Shown: one piece after another, positions 35,805-47,459 of the stretch
Position numbering within the stretch: position 1 is the first letter of the stretch
Layout of the letters: the number at the start of each line of letters is the position of its first letter
Notes under the pieces: model-generated
What the model was told of the DNA's origin: nothing
Seen by the model: the letters and a program-made list of their open reading frames with translations, nothing else
Database searches by the model: none
Position numbers and translations under genes: made by a program
Origin: Chrysomallon squamiferum
Lineage: Eukaryota; Mollusca; Gastropoda; Neomphalida; Peltospiridae
Assembly: GCA_012295275.1 (NCBI GenBank)
Contig: CM022673.1
Location: 7,835,311 to 7,882,810, forward strand
DNA length: 47,500 nucleotides
Direction: 5' to 3'

Positions 35805-36016
35805 CTTGATATGCTCGTGTAGCTGCTTTTCATGTTCCTGCTCAAGCTGCTGGCGCTGCTGCTCATACTGCTGCAACAGGAAGTGCTGCTGAAGCTGCTG
35901 CTGTTGTTTAATCGATGCCAGCTGCTGCTGTAGGTGTTGGTCCTGGAAGAGCTCCTGAGGAACAAACTGATGCCGTGCAGTCTCTGGTGAACCCAGTGGC
36001 GACGACTGGTTCAGAT
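35805..36016 (-). CDS. HDAC4: HDAC4-like coding exon 2: Gln-rich coiled coil
   Basis: Acceptor TTAACAG|ATCTG, donor ATCAAG|GTACAT, 212 nt, phases 1 and 0. It encodes [D]LNQSSPLGSPETARHQF.. and then a Gln-rich helix, ending in QLHEHIK, which matches the vertebrate HDAC4 segment of the same wording. In HDAC4 this glutamine-rich region forms a tetrameric helix bundle and self-associates. The exon is GC-richer than its flanks and sits directly beside (GAT)n and (AAT)n arrays. Confidence 0.92.
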
Positions 36017-36046
36017 CTGTTAATTATGGTGATAATAATATTATTA

Positions 36047-36047
<1 letters not shown>

Positions 36048-36089
<42 letters not shown>

Positions 36090-36144
36090 CGATGTTGATA
36101 ATAACAATAATAATGATAATAAAGAAAACAATAATAATAGAAGA

Positions 36145-36194
<50 letters not shown>
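36048..36194. repeat. (GAT)n then (AAT)n arrays
   Basis: GAT array to about 36092, then mixed AAT phrases and a perfect AAT array at about 36148-36194. The first array begins only about 30 bp upstream of an exon acceptor. Confidence 0.9.
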
Positions 36195-36195
<1 letters not shown>

Positions 36196-36364
36196 CAAAT
36201 TAACAACAAAAACAACAACAGTAATAATAATCAAATATCATCATCAACAATAATAATAATTAATTTTTATCATCATTACATATTATTTTTTATATTATTA
36301 CAATTTTTTATATTATTATTATTATTATTCATCTTATTATCATTTATCATCTTATTATCATTTT

Positions 36365-36398
<34 letters not shown>

Positions 36399-36535
36399 AG
36401 TTGATGATGGTGGTGTTGAAGGTATGTGTTTTTCTTTTTAAGAAAAAGAATGTGACTAAAAGAACCTTTCTTATATTTGTGTATCAAGTGATTTCACTTA
36501 TTTTTTCTCATGTTAAAATACCAAAAAATATTAAA

Positions 36536-36623
36536 ATAATATAATATAATATAATATAATATAATATAATATAATATAATATAATATAATATATAATGTA
36601 ATGTAATGTAATGTAATATAATA
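36536..36623. repeat. (ATAAT)n pentanucleotide array with (GTAAT)n variant
   Basis: About 12 ATAAT units followed by about four TAATG-type units. Confidence 0.95.
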
Positions 36624-37106
36624 TTAATGAAGTTTTTTAACAAAATTTATCAGTGTTTCTTAAATCTATTGGATATAAATATATGTGATAAGTAATATTT
36701 TATATTATAAGCTACAGGATATAAAAAAAAAGGTGATAATATTTCTGTTATAACTGCTGGATAATCTTTGTTTAAAATTTTAAAAAAATATGGTGTAAAA
36801 AAAAACATCCACCAAAAAAATAAGAACATTAAAAAAAAAAAAAAAAAAAAAAAAAACCTATTCTTTAGCAAAATAATTTTGATTCTTTAAAACATCCAGG
36901 CAGTCAAAATACAAAAACATTCCTTTCCCTCTTTTTTTTTTCTTTCCTCTCCTCTCCTTCTTTCACTCCTACTTTCTTTCTCTCTCAAAAACAGGACACA
37001 TACATAATCCACAAGCACACACAGTTCAGTAATATTAATAAAATCAGATCCCATCATACAATTAAAGAAACCCAAACGCACACATACTTACATGTACACA
37101 TACACA

Positions 37107-37147
<41 letters not shown>

Positions 37148-37383
37148 TCACAAACAAACAAAAATATTTATTACATTAACTTTTTTAAATTTTTTAAATT
37201 TTCTTAAATTGTGTTTATTACAAAAAAAACACACTCAGTCTCTGTCTGTCTCCTCCTTTGTCACACAACATAAATCTTATCTAAACAGGTATTGTCGAGC
37301 ACTTCCTCAATCATTTCGACTAAATCCATTTTTGGCCCGCCATTTCAGGTCTTTCTACATCACTAATAATAATAATAATAAAA

Positions 37384-37414
<31 letters not shown>

Positions 37415-37658
37415 AAAACACCATTTATTAGGTCAACTATTTGCCTTCTTATTCGCTGAATATGGCTTCCCAACAGAGCGTAAAATCACGAACCCACTAT
37501 TTCAATTGATAATGCGCACTTTCAGTTCGTTGAAGTATATCACACAAAAAAAAAAAAAAAAAAAAAAACGGCTATGGGCAATGCATAGTTTGTGACCTAA
37601 AAAATATTGTGGGTACTTAAATGTATAAATAACATGTGTGCGCAATATTTATATAGAA

Positions 37659-37666
37659 TGACGTCA
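37659..37666. promoter_or_regulatory. Perfect CRE (TGACGTCA) near two CACGTG E-boxes
   Basis: This is the full palindromic cAMP response element. CACGTG E-boxes follow at 37693-37698 and 37725-37730, all within about 75 bp. The local sequence is non-repetitive. CREB/ATF binding is an inference from the motif. Confidence 0.45.
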
Positions 37667-38067
37667 GACACGCATGGAGTGTTTAATGAGGTCACGTGTG
37701 ATATTCAAATTATGACCGCATATGCACGTGATACTAATTCAGACATCATGTTTAAAAATGAATTTATCTTCTGCAGGTGCGTGTCTTATTAGCATAATTT
37801 TAAATTAATTCATAAACGTGAACAAACTCTGAAATAAAATACAAAATAAAATAAAATGAAAGACGTAATAAGTAATATGAAATGTAAATAGGAATAAAAA
37901 TAAGAACATGAAACTGAAATAATAATTTAAAAAATATATATATATTTAAATATAAGAATTTTAAATGAAATCAAATATCAAATATAAATTATCAATTGGT
38001 GTTATTAAGAAAAAAAATCACATGAAAAAAATGAAGTATTAAAATAAATTTTAAATATGAAAATTAC

Positions 38068-38084
38068 ATAAATAAATAAATAAA

Positions 38085-38141
<57 letters not shown>
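38068..38141. repeat. (AAAT)n-(AAT)n microsatellite
   Basis: Short AAAT block followed by about 19 AAT units. Confidence 0.95.
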
Positions 38142-38142
<1 letters not shown>

Positions 38143-38230
38143 TAAAAGGTAATTAATATCCAGTTCTGATATAGGTATTTTTTTTACATACCTTTTTTAC
38201 TCACTTATTTATTTACTTATAATTATTATG

Positions 38231-38262
<32 letters not shown>

Positions 38263-38579
38263 GTGAATTAATAATTGTTTTGCAAATAAAGAAATATAAT
38301 ATTCTGCTATAATAATCAAAGAAAAATCAACATGAATATTTTTAAATCTTTCTTATCTACTTTCCCAGTGTTTTTAATTTCATTTTTTTTTTTTTTTTTT
38401 TTTTTTTTTATATTTCTGACATACTGAACTGTGACATGCAGTGTTAAAAAGAAGGTGTCAGACACAGAAACACATGGACAGATAGACAGTTTCACTTTCT
38501 AACACATTTACAAAGTTATCTCTCTTAACATTCAATAGTAAAGTCTGAAAAAAACTAAATTACTTCATAAATAAACCAA

Positions 38580-38614
<35 letters not shown>

Positions 38615-39326
38615 TATATATATATATATATATAAAACAAAACAAAACAACAAATTACAAAATAATACAATACTTGAATGGAATTTGAATACTCTAACTT
38701 CAGTTTGATCAAATATGATACAGAAAGTTGTAACCGTACTTACAATGTAGTCTTGCAAAGTAAGGAAACATGAATGCATTCAGCATAGTGGACAAAACCA
38801 GACTTGACTGTTATTTGGTTTCACAGATCACTTTTCCAATCACAGAATGAAATCCTTAAAAACAGCTAAGCGCAAATATCCATCATGAATATCTATTTTC
38901 TTTGACTCAGTTAAAAACCAATCAGTTCAAAAATAAAATAAATCTATTTGTGGTTGAGATTATCAGATTATCTCGCGAACTGATTAGCTAAGTCACCTGT
39001 ACTGTTATAATCCACCGACAGTTTGTTTAGAGTATCACGTATCAAGTGATCTTCCAATCAAGTCATTTAAGTATCAAGTCTCAAAAATATTGGAGCTTAA
39101 ATTTTCTGCAACTCAAGTTAAATTTCAAGTTTTTATCAAAAACAACTGAAAAGAATCAGTTTTCACAATATTTTCAGAAACTTCAGGATTTTTTTTTTCT
39201 TTTATCTTTATATATTTGTTTTTTTTTTTCCTTTTCTTTTCAGTTATTGTAGATGGGAGATGAACACTAAAAAATCCTTCAAAAATCCTTCTTGCCAATA
39301 AAATGACGGATATCTCAGAGTCTCAC

Positions 39327-39384
39327 CATCTATATTCTTCAAAGCACGACGACACCTCTGGACATCAGATGTCAAAACACACAT
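39327..39384 (-). CDS. HDAC4: Candidate alternative first coding exon
   Basis: An ATG at 39382-39384, directly preceded by an in-frame TAG, opens 19 codons (MCVLTSDVQRCRRALKNID). They run to a good donor, GATG|GTGAGA. The exon ends in phase 1, exactly the phase the exon at 36016 needs, so splicing gives ..KNID-D-LNQSSP.. in the HDAC frame. It sits in a non-repetitive, GC-richer island (39.3-39.85 kb) inside the 9.9-kb intron. A TATA-like motif and a CCAAT box lie upstream. Alternative N-termini are common in class IIa HDAC genes. No transcript evidence is available. Confidence 0.45.
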
Positions 39385-39524
39385 CTAATGAAGACTCCAG
39401 TTCAGTCCAACAAAACACTTAACTCAATAATTAAAATTCGCTGGAACCCGGGATTACAAACATATAAAGATGACATCTTAAGATGTTCTGTCACCAGTGT
39501 TCAGATACAAGTTTTCACTGCCAC

Positions 39525-39850
39525 TCACCGAAAATGACTCAGAATTAAAATTTATATAAAAAAAAAAGAAGAAAAAAAAAGGAAGAGGTCTTAACAAGGC
39601 CAGGTCTGAGTCTAAATCTGACAGACAGTCTCTGACACGCTAGTTGTTATCCTCATACAGCAGGCTAATCCTCCATGCCGACTGCCCGCTATAACACAGT
39701 AATAGTGTGTAATACGCCCTGCCCATAAACTTAGCAGGCATGATATGATCACTCACTCGGAACCATTTAGCTCATCTTATGACCAATAAAGTCAATGAAG
39801 CTTAGCGAGCGACCTGACCCGACCTTTTGTGTTGGGGATACAAAACAAAG
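39525..39850 (-). promoter_or_regulatory. Candidate internal promoter
   Basis: This GC-richer island lies upstream of the candidate alternative first exon. In minus orientation it holds a CCAAT element (plus strand 39783-39787) and TATATAAA at 39551-39558. The predicted leader would contain one upstream reading frame of 24 codons (ATG near 39479) that stops before the exon's ATG. The surrounding intron is almost all microsatellite or AT-rich, so the contrast is clear. Confidence 0.35.
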
Positions 39851-40452
39851 CGAGAGAAATGTCTTTGTTACATGGATTAAGTGTTGTTTACATTCAATCT
39901 GTAAAGGACCTATTTATACACACAGCTCAAGTCCTTTATGATGGTAACTGATAACTTACTGTGCATGGGGAACAATAACTTTCTACAATAAACTTTCTCA
40001 AAGCCAATATTACTTGTATTAGGACTCTTTTTGATCACTGTTTGCAACCATTTGTAAGGTTATAACCATAGATATAAAAAAAAAAAAGGAGGGGGAGGGA
40101 AAACAAATTTAATATGTAAGAATGTTTCATATAAATTTATTCTTTATTTCTTGTATCAGGTTTTAACTCTTCAAATCAGCATTTTCAATTCCAGTCATAG
40201 ATACATTCATAATTGTTATTCTTATTCAAATGTAAAATTGTCTGTTGTGTAAATAAAAGTACATGTCGATATGTCAGCCAAATCTGCTATTCCAGATAAG
40301 CTACGTATGTTTAATCATACAAAGTGCAATAGGAGATTGAAACAGACAGACAGACAGGTGGAAAAAATAGAACACAAGGAAGAAAGTCAGACAAATAATA
40401 AAACAAATAAAGACAGAAAAATAACACACACCCACACGCACACATATACACT

Positions 40453-40455
<3 letters not shown>

Positions 40456-40549
<94 letters not shown>
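40456..40549. repeat. (CA)n microsatellite
   Basis: About 47 uninterrupted units. Confidence 0.97.
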
Positions 40550-40550
<1 letters not shown>

Positions 40551-41124
40551 ATACACAGATAACAGTAATTCAATGAACCAATACCAAGCATATCAGTCAA
40601 TGAGAACATGCTTAAACCATAAAGAGATGGAAGTCGAATCAAACCACAAAACTGTGATGCAAGCAGATTAAGTTCCCTAATTAGTAAGGGTCATTTCCTG
40701 GCATGAAATAATCTCCTTGACCTGGAATGTACCCAGTTTTGTTACAATGTGAGCAGTTCAGCACTTTACTTAGATGTTTGTCAAGTCATGCTGTTCACCT
40801 TTGGAGGTTATGTTACTTCAGAATAAACTCATGAGGAACACAAAACCTGCATTCGTCTTGTTTGTCTATCTTACCAAAATGCAGTACATAGTTTCCTATT
40901 TCAAAAAAAAAAAAAAAAATCATTTTTAACCTGTAGGTGTGGCTGTGGTAATGTGCTGCTGCTTCCAAAAAAACAACAACTTCAAAACATCTTACAGTGA
41001 TATTTGACCAGATGATGAGTGTACAGTTCAGAATGGCAATGCGAGTTATTTAATATGTTAACCTCTGTCTACATTACTTCAAATTCAGTCCAGCCGGCAT
41101 CTAACACTTGAACAGCTATGTTCA

Positions 41125-41132
41125 TGACGTCA
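41125..41132. promoter_or_regulatory. Perfect CRE (TGACGTCA)
   Basis: This is the second full CRE palindrome in the same intron, in the context ATGACGTCAAAGG. Confidence 0.4.
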
Positions 41133-41683
41133 AAGGTGCCAATGAATAATAAGATCAGGTTAATTATTTGAGAAAAATAATACCAAAATTTGACTAGTAA
41201 CCACTGAAGGCAATGACAACCACAGGATTTTGATTTGTGCTTGTTTAAGACCTATGTCACAGGGCTGCTTTGCATAATGGTTGCTTTTTTTGTTTGTAAA
41301 CAATATAGAGGCCTTTTTTGTCAGTGTGAGTGTGAGTATGTGTGTGTGTGTGTGCATGAAAAAGAAAGTTTTAATGTGTCTGTGTTTCATGTTTTTATTA
41401 GAGTAGGCTGATTAGAATAGGAAGCTGTGCAAATATACAAGTAGGCAAAAATGCACTCCATAATAAACTCTATAATATATTTTCTTGTTTACTATTTTTT
41501 GAACAAACATGCTAGAAAACAGCTGCAAACTGTTAATATATAACAAATATGCAGCAATGATCATTTAATGGATGAATAATGGTAACCATTGGTTACTTTT
41601 TATTAAAAAGTTAAAATACACAAAGAATTGCTGAGGCTAAGACAGATGATGATTTTAAGGGTTGATGGCTATTAGTATGTGTC

Positions 41684-41687
<4 letters not shown>

Positions 41688-41749
<62 letters not shown>
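41688..41749. repeat. (GT)n microsatellite
   Basis: About 31 units. A (GTCT)n array follows at 41892-41921. Confidence 0.95.
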
Positions 41750-41756
<7 letters not shown>

Positions 41757-41889
41757 CATGTGTGTATGAATGGAATTTGAGTGGGTGTGAGTAAGGATAT
41801 ATTTGTACATGTGTCTGTGCATATATATGTGTGTGCATGTTTGTGCATATGATGTGTCTGTCACTGTATGTGATTGTGTGTGTGTGTGT

Positions 41890-41922
<33 letters not shown>

Positions 41923-42680
41923 GAGACAACTGTGTCTGTATCTTTAACAGTAATTAGTAATTGATATGTACTCTGATATGCTTTGTGATTTACATTCACA
42001 GTCTTTGACTCCGAGACAAGGCTCAAAAGGTTTAAAACAACTGAAATAGTTTAGCTGTAAATAATAATTTATTCATTTCCACTGTTGTCTGGTTTTTATT
42101 TATCTTGCCATGTGATATACTAATCACTTTCCATGCCAATTCAACTTCAAAAATAAATAATTTTTTAATGAATGCCTCTTAGAACTTTGAGAAAGTCTCT
42201 TTTTATCTGCTTCCTTTAAAGCAATGATACCTCTTTGTTTAGTAAATAAATAGTTAATTTCAAGTAATTCCCAGATCTTTAATTAAAATTTCCCTGCTGT
42301 TATGGGACAATGTTTTGTCTACAAAAAGAATAGGAACACATTTTTTTCTTTTTTTTCTGCCTCTCCGATTCTTACCAATTCAACTTATTTAGCTTTGTCA
42401 GAAATGCAGAGGGAATATGAATAGTAAAATATTCATTTAGAGAAGTCGAGTATAAAACAAAATGTGTGACTGGAAAAAAAAAAAAAAAACAAAAGGTATT
42501 GCACGTTGTTGATCCAAGCATGCAGTCACACCGTGAACAAAAACTTCATTGATAAAAGTCTTAACAGCACAGGAAATGAACATTAATAATTCAACACACA
42601 AGAAGACCCACATATCTCCTTTATAACTTTGTTGGTAAGTTTATAACAAAAGAAAGCAATTAAAAAAATATATGGACAGG

Positions 42681-42711
<31 letters not shown>

Positions 42712-43102
42712 CAGTCCTTCAGAAAAATTGATCATAAAGTACCCGTTAGCTTAACAGAGCCTCATAATTTAATTATTGAATAATATTTTTGGAACAATTA
42801 TTTATTTTTTTTTTTTTTTAATTCTTTCCAATCATTAAATTATTATGATTAGATATATATAACAAAAAAACAAAAAAATAAAAAAAAAAAAATAATAATA
42901 ATAATAATAAATAACAGTTAATATTTTATACAAATTTTATTGTTTAACTAACTGAAATATCAATAAATACATATTGCTCCCCGATTTAATTGACGTTTAC
43001 GTTAGCCCTGATAGGGCCTCACTGAAATTATAAATAGCCAAATAGTTGTTTTGCTGTGACAGTGTTGGCCTGCAATGGTACACAGTCAAAGTATGTCATC
43101 TC

Positions 43103-43110
43103 TGACGTCA
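43103..43110. promoter_or_regulatory. Perfect CRE (TGACGTCA)
   Basis: This is the third full CRE. It is followed by GACAC, the same flank as the copy at 37659. It lies in a non-repetitive block (42980-43210) with a MEF2-like TTATAAATAG at 43029-43038. Confidence 0.4.
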
Positions 43111-43226
43111 GACACAACCCCTCTAGCCTAGGTCTGCATGATAGCTTGATACAGACCCATAATAAACAGAATTACTAGCAGGAAACTGCCACAGGTCACA
43201 AAGGTTACATCCAACATTATTCTCCA

Positions 43227-43673
43227 GTCCTAAACACTAAAAATATTGAGGGAAAATTTAACCGTACTTACTGACAAATAATATTAAGATTTGGAGAATA
43301 TTTTGTTATTTTAATACTTAAGGACTTGTTACTGATTCATAAATATTAACAGAAGTCACATGCCTGTCAATAAATTGAACCTGATGTTTTAAATTTCAAT
43401 ATTTTTTATATTTGTTGTATATTCCCAACACTTAAAAATATTATGGGGAAATTTGTCGTTGTCAATAATAAATTAATTCATATACTGAAATTTCTGGTGT
43501 TTTTGTAAACAATATATATAACATTAAAGAAAAGTTATATAAACAGTTTATTTCCTAAACACTAAAAATATTAAGGGTAAATAATCCATCCACATCATTA
43601 ATATTACATTTTACACATTTAGTGACAGTATGTCGAATATAATAAATATATACTTAGTATAAAAGTATAAAAG

Positions 43674-43704
<31 letters not shown>

Positions 43705-43802
43705 TTAAGGATAAATGTGTGTTTTCGTCAAAGTTCTGAGTGAACAGATAATCAATCATGAATATAAAAGTCATGAATAATTGTTAAACACAAACACACA
43801 CA

Positions 43803-43867
<65 letters not shown>

Positions 43868-43869
43868 AG

Positions 43870-43901
<32 letters not shown>

Positions 43902-43990
43902 ATTACTATGGGCAAATTACAAAATACCATAGTTCAAAGTATTATACTTTCTCATTCCTACACAGTAAGAATATTAAGGGTGAATGTGAC
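43227..43990. repeat. Degenerate long-period repeat
   Basis: The phrase CCTAAACACTAAAAATATTA with AGGGTAAAT recurs at about 43229, 43424, 43554, 43700 (partial) and 43955. Spacers include other microsatellites. Confidence 0.65.
43788..43911. repeat. (CA)n microsatellite
   Basis: Interrupted (CA)n within the degenerate repeat above. Confidence 0.95.
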
Positions 43991-45944
43991 CCCTTGCTCT
44001 GAATTTAACATTTTGGCAGGTGGGAATTATATATAACTCGACAAGCTTCATTTTTATTTAACCATTTAATCACTAGCCATACAAAAAAAAAAAAAAAAAA
44101 TAAAAAGAATAAGATTAAATGTTTTCCAAATATTAAAAAAATTAAAATTATTTAAGATAATGTAATATAAAGAGTGCTTTTGTTCTACATTCACAAAGCT
44201 GTAAACATGTACAAGCTGAAGAAATTCCTGTCCAGGAAAAACAAGCCTGACAATTTCAGTCATATTGCTTTTATATTGAAGACAGACCCAGCATTCCTGA
44301 AAACTCTCTAGATAAAATAAACCTAATTATAAATAAAAATACAAGTAGATAAAAATACAAAAAAAATAAATAAAAAAAATTAAAAGTTAGATGCTAACAT
44401 TATGTCAAAAGCCTTTGCCAAAAACCAGTTCTACGCATAAATCTAAAATAAGATATAAGAGCAGATACATACTCTAAAAAAAAAAAAAATATATATATAA
44501 ATAATAATAAATAAATAAAAATCTTATTTTTTGTTTGTTTTTAATGTTATAAACTTATTCCTGTCATCTTTAAAAAAAAAAAAAAAATATAAAAAAAAAA
44601 AAAAAAAAAAAACCCATTTAAATATAAAAAATATATTAAAAAAAAAAAAAAAAATAAAAAAATAAATATATGTTCACATTTTATTTGTAAATGCCATAAA
44701 CTTTTAGATGCAAGAAAGCAAGCTGTTTAGGAACCCTGCCAAGACTTTTTATTTGAAAAAAAAAAAAACATCCTGATTTGAAAATGTTCTCTGACTTATC
44801 TTGCAGGAGGTAATTTATTATTTCTCAAAAGTTCTCCACCAGCATTTTTACAACATTAATCTATATTTACATTTATATGTTTGTTAAATATTTACGACAC
44901 GGACAAACAAAAAATTATGTTCTTCTGTTTTCGTTTTAATCTCGGTTACCAATTAAAATGTTTGAGGTTCTGTTACCAATTAAAAATGGAGAAAAGTAAA
45001 TTAGATTATTTACTGTCACTTCAGTAAGTTATGTAGAATACCGAAATAGATTTCTTCTTTCATCTTTTGTTTTGTTTGTTTTTAATAAGAAAATAAAATG
45101 CCTTTAGTAATATAATTTTATGAAATAATTGTACTAATAATAACATTAATAAAAATAGTAACAATAACGACAATAATAATAAAAAAACAAAACAACCAAA
45201 CAAAAATAGAGACTGTGTGTGTGTGTGTGTATGTGTGTGTGTATCTGTGTGTGTATGTGTGTGTGTCTGTGTGTGTATCTGTGTGTTGACTCTGTGTTTG
45301 TTTCTGTTTCCATTTACTTGATGTGTTTTGACATGTAAACAGGAACCAAAGTATTACATTCCTATAACTTTTAATAAATACTGCACTTCATTTAAATCAG
45401 TTTACAAGATAAACACCATGTCAGCCTACTCCTACAGAATAAATAAATAGCAGATTAACAACACTAACAGAAATCTAATATATATATACATGGTATTTGT
45501 TGATTTTATTTTATTATTTATTTTATTCTTCTGTGTGTGTGTGTGTGGTGATGATATTAAAAGAAGAAAACATGTTATTGCCATTGTAAACACTCAGAGG
45601 ACAGCTTTTATTTATCAGCAAAGGACCTTTTACATACAGCTTCTAACACCAAAAACCTTCAAGAAAATTATCTCACGGAATTAAGTGGAATGAGAAATAA
45701 GACACACACATACACACATCAGAGAAGACTTCGCATGTGACAAGAACTCTTAGAAGAAGAACATTTTTCTTTCACCAGCAGATGTATTTAAAATATTATT
45801 GAGATCCATGATGATTCTATTTCAGTAAAAATAACAGGAAACACAATACTGATAATAATGATGACAGAAGAAAAGAAAGCAGAAAGAAAGAAATGGACAG
45901 ACAATCAAAGAGACTGAGTGACGGGTGGAAAGTGAAATACGTAC

Positions 45945-46013
45945 CTCCACGCCTGTTTCCCATATTAGAAAAACTGTTGATTTCCATGGCTGTTTCAAGC
46001 GGTCCTACGGGAT
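45945..46013 (-). CDS. HDAC4: HDAC4-like coding exon 1 (most upstream found)
   Basis: The acceptor is TTTCTTTCCAG|ATCC and the donor GGAG|GTACGT. In frame it reads [D]PVGPLETAMEINSFSNMG.., ending in phase 1, which fits the next exon. It lies where vertebrate HDAC4 has its weakly conserved N-terminus. An ATG at 45985-45987 sits in an ideal Kozak context (gccATGG) and is a plausible start. Coding could instead enter from an exon beyond the window, because the frame stays open upstream within this exon. No CtBP-type PxDLS motif is visible. Confidence 0.75.
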
Positions 46014-46217
46014 CTGGAAAGAAAAGAGTAACAAGTTTACTTGACATGTTTGAAAAAAAAAAAAAAAACCTACCATTTGATCTGATAGTGTTTTATTTCA
46101 ATAGTCTCCACATTCTTCTACATGTGGTCTCATCCAAGATACTTTGTGATGACCGTAATAGATGTGACTGTGTATGTAATGTATATATTTATATGTATGT
46201 GTGGATGTATGTGTATG

Positions 46218-46258
<41 letters not shown>

Positions 46259-46261
<3 letters not shown>

Positions 46262-46502
46262 TATGTATATATTGGTGTATGAATAAATGTACATATGTGC
46301 ATATGTGTGAAAAAGGTATATATGCATCTTTTTGTGTGTGTGTACGTATGTGTATGTGTGTGTATATATATATATATATATAGGTATGTATACATTGGTG
46401 TATGAATAAATGTATGTATGTGCATATGTGTGAAAAAGGTATATATGCATCTTTTTGTGTGTGTGTACGTATGTGTATGTGTGTGTATATATATATATAT
46501 AT
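46259..46502. repeat. 123-bp near-identical tandem duplication
   Basis: Copy 1 spans 46259-46381 and copy 2 starts at 46382. Each has AGGTATGTATATATTGGTGT-type unique sequence, GTGAAAAAGG and a (GT)/(AT) tail. Only a few substitutions separate them. Confidence 0.9.
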
Positions 46503-46837
46503 ATACACATATATGAGTAAATATATGTATTTATATGCATATATGTATGTGTTTGTGTTTGTGTTTGTATACATGTATGTATCTATTTATGTGTGTGTGT
46601 GTGTGTGTGTGCCTGTATGTATGTATGTATGTAAATGATTAACAAACTGAGTAAGTACTTTAACATTTATTTATTCCTCAATCTGAATTGACAAATAACT
46701 ACAAAGAATGAGTACATTATGTTATTTTTTTTCACAAATAACTTATTATTTTTTCTTCTAAGATTATCTCTGATGTTAGTTAAGAAACTGGGATATTTTT
46801 CAATTTTACTCTGTTCAGTGTGTGTGAATGTGTGTGT

Positions 46838-46839
46838 GA

Positions 46840-46884
<45 letters not shown>

Positions 46885-46977
46885 TTTGTAGAAATGTTTT
46901 GTGCATATGTTGTGAACACATTTATCTGTGAAAGTGTGGATCTGTTTGTGTGTGTGTGTATATGTGTGTATAGCTGT

Positions 46978-47031
<54 letters not shown>
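46838..47031. repeat. Two (GT)n microsatellites
   Basis: Long GT arrays at 46838-46879 and 46982-47031 separated by about 100 bp. Confidence 0.95.
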
Positions 47032-47033
<2 letters not shown>

Positions 47034-47459
47034 CTGATCACTTAAAGGTAACATTATGATGCAATAATTTGCCTCGGATACTGACCAGGTTTACAACACA
47101 ACTGACACAATTTCAAATTAGTTCAAGAACAGGTAACTTCTTACAAAAGCCTCATCTCCCTACACAGTTTTAAACAAACTAGAAATACACACAGACTAAC
47201 ACAAACTCAAGACATGCATGCACAGACATGCACGCATGCACACACACACACATGGACACATGCACACACACACATGGACAAGTACACTGTACATATATAA
47301 TTAAATATACACTCCTGCAAAACCGCTAAAATGAGAAACAGTATCTTAATAAATTCTTTTTATGGGTTTTTTTTTATAAAAAAAAAAAGAGAAAAAAAAA
47401 TAAAAATAAAACACATGCTTAACACCTTTAACTGCGATAGTGTTGCATTCTCCACTTAC

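Larger units (their letters stand above)
36017..45944 (-). other. 9.9-kb intron following the first coding exon
   Basis: No further coding exon is recognised beyond the candidate alternative first exon. The intron holds many simple repeats, a pentanucleotide array at 36536, and long (CA)n or (GT)n tracts at 40456, 41688 and 43788. It also holds three perfect TGACGTCA elements (37659, 41125, 43103), two CACGTG E-boxes, and a degenerate tandem repeat at 43227-43990. Confidence 0.8.
46014..47459 (-). other. 5'-most intron or upstream flank, repeat-filled
   Basis: No coding exon is seen here. The stretch holds (AT)n and (GT)n arrays, a 123-bp tandem duplication at 46259-46502, and two long (GT)n tracts at 46838-46879 and 46982-47031. 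It would be an intron if the tentative exon at 47460 is real. Confidence 0.5.

Noticed and set aside
40680-40920. Complex sequence ending in a poly-A run, like a retroposed transcript or SINE
   Set aside because: No target-site duplication, internal promoter boxes or second copy seen. Poly-A runs are common all over the window.
45841-45944. GA-rich stretch just past the first exon donor as an exon extension
   Set aside because: The GTACGT donor at 45944 gives the correct phase. The extension is low-complexity.
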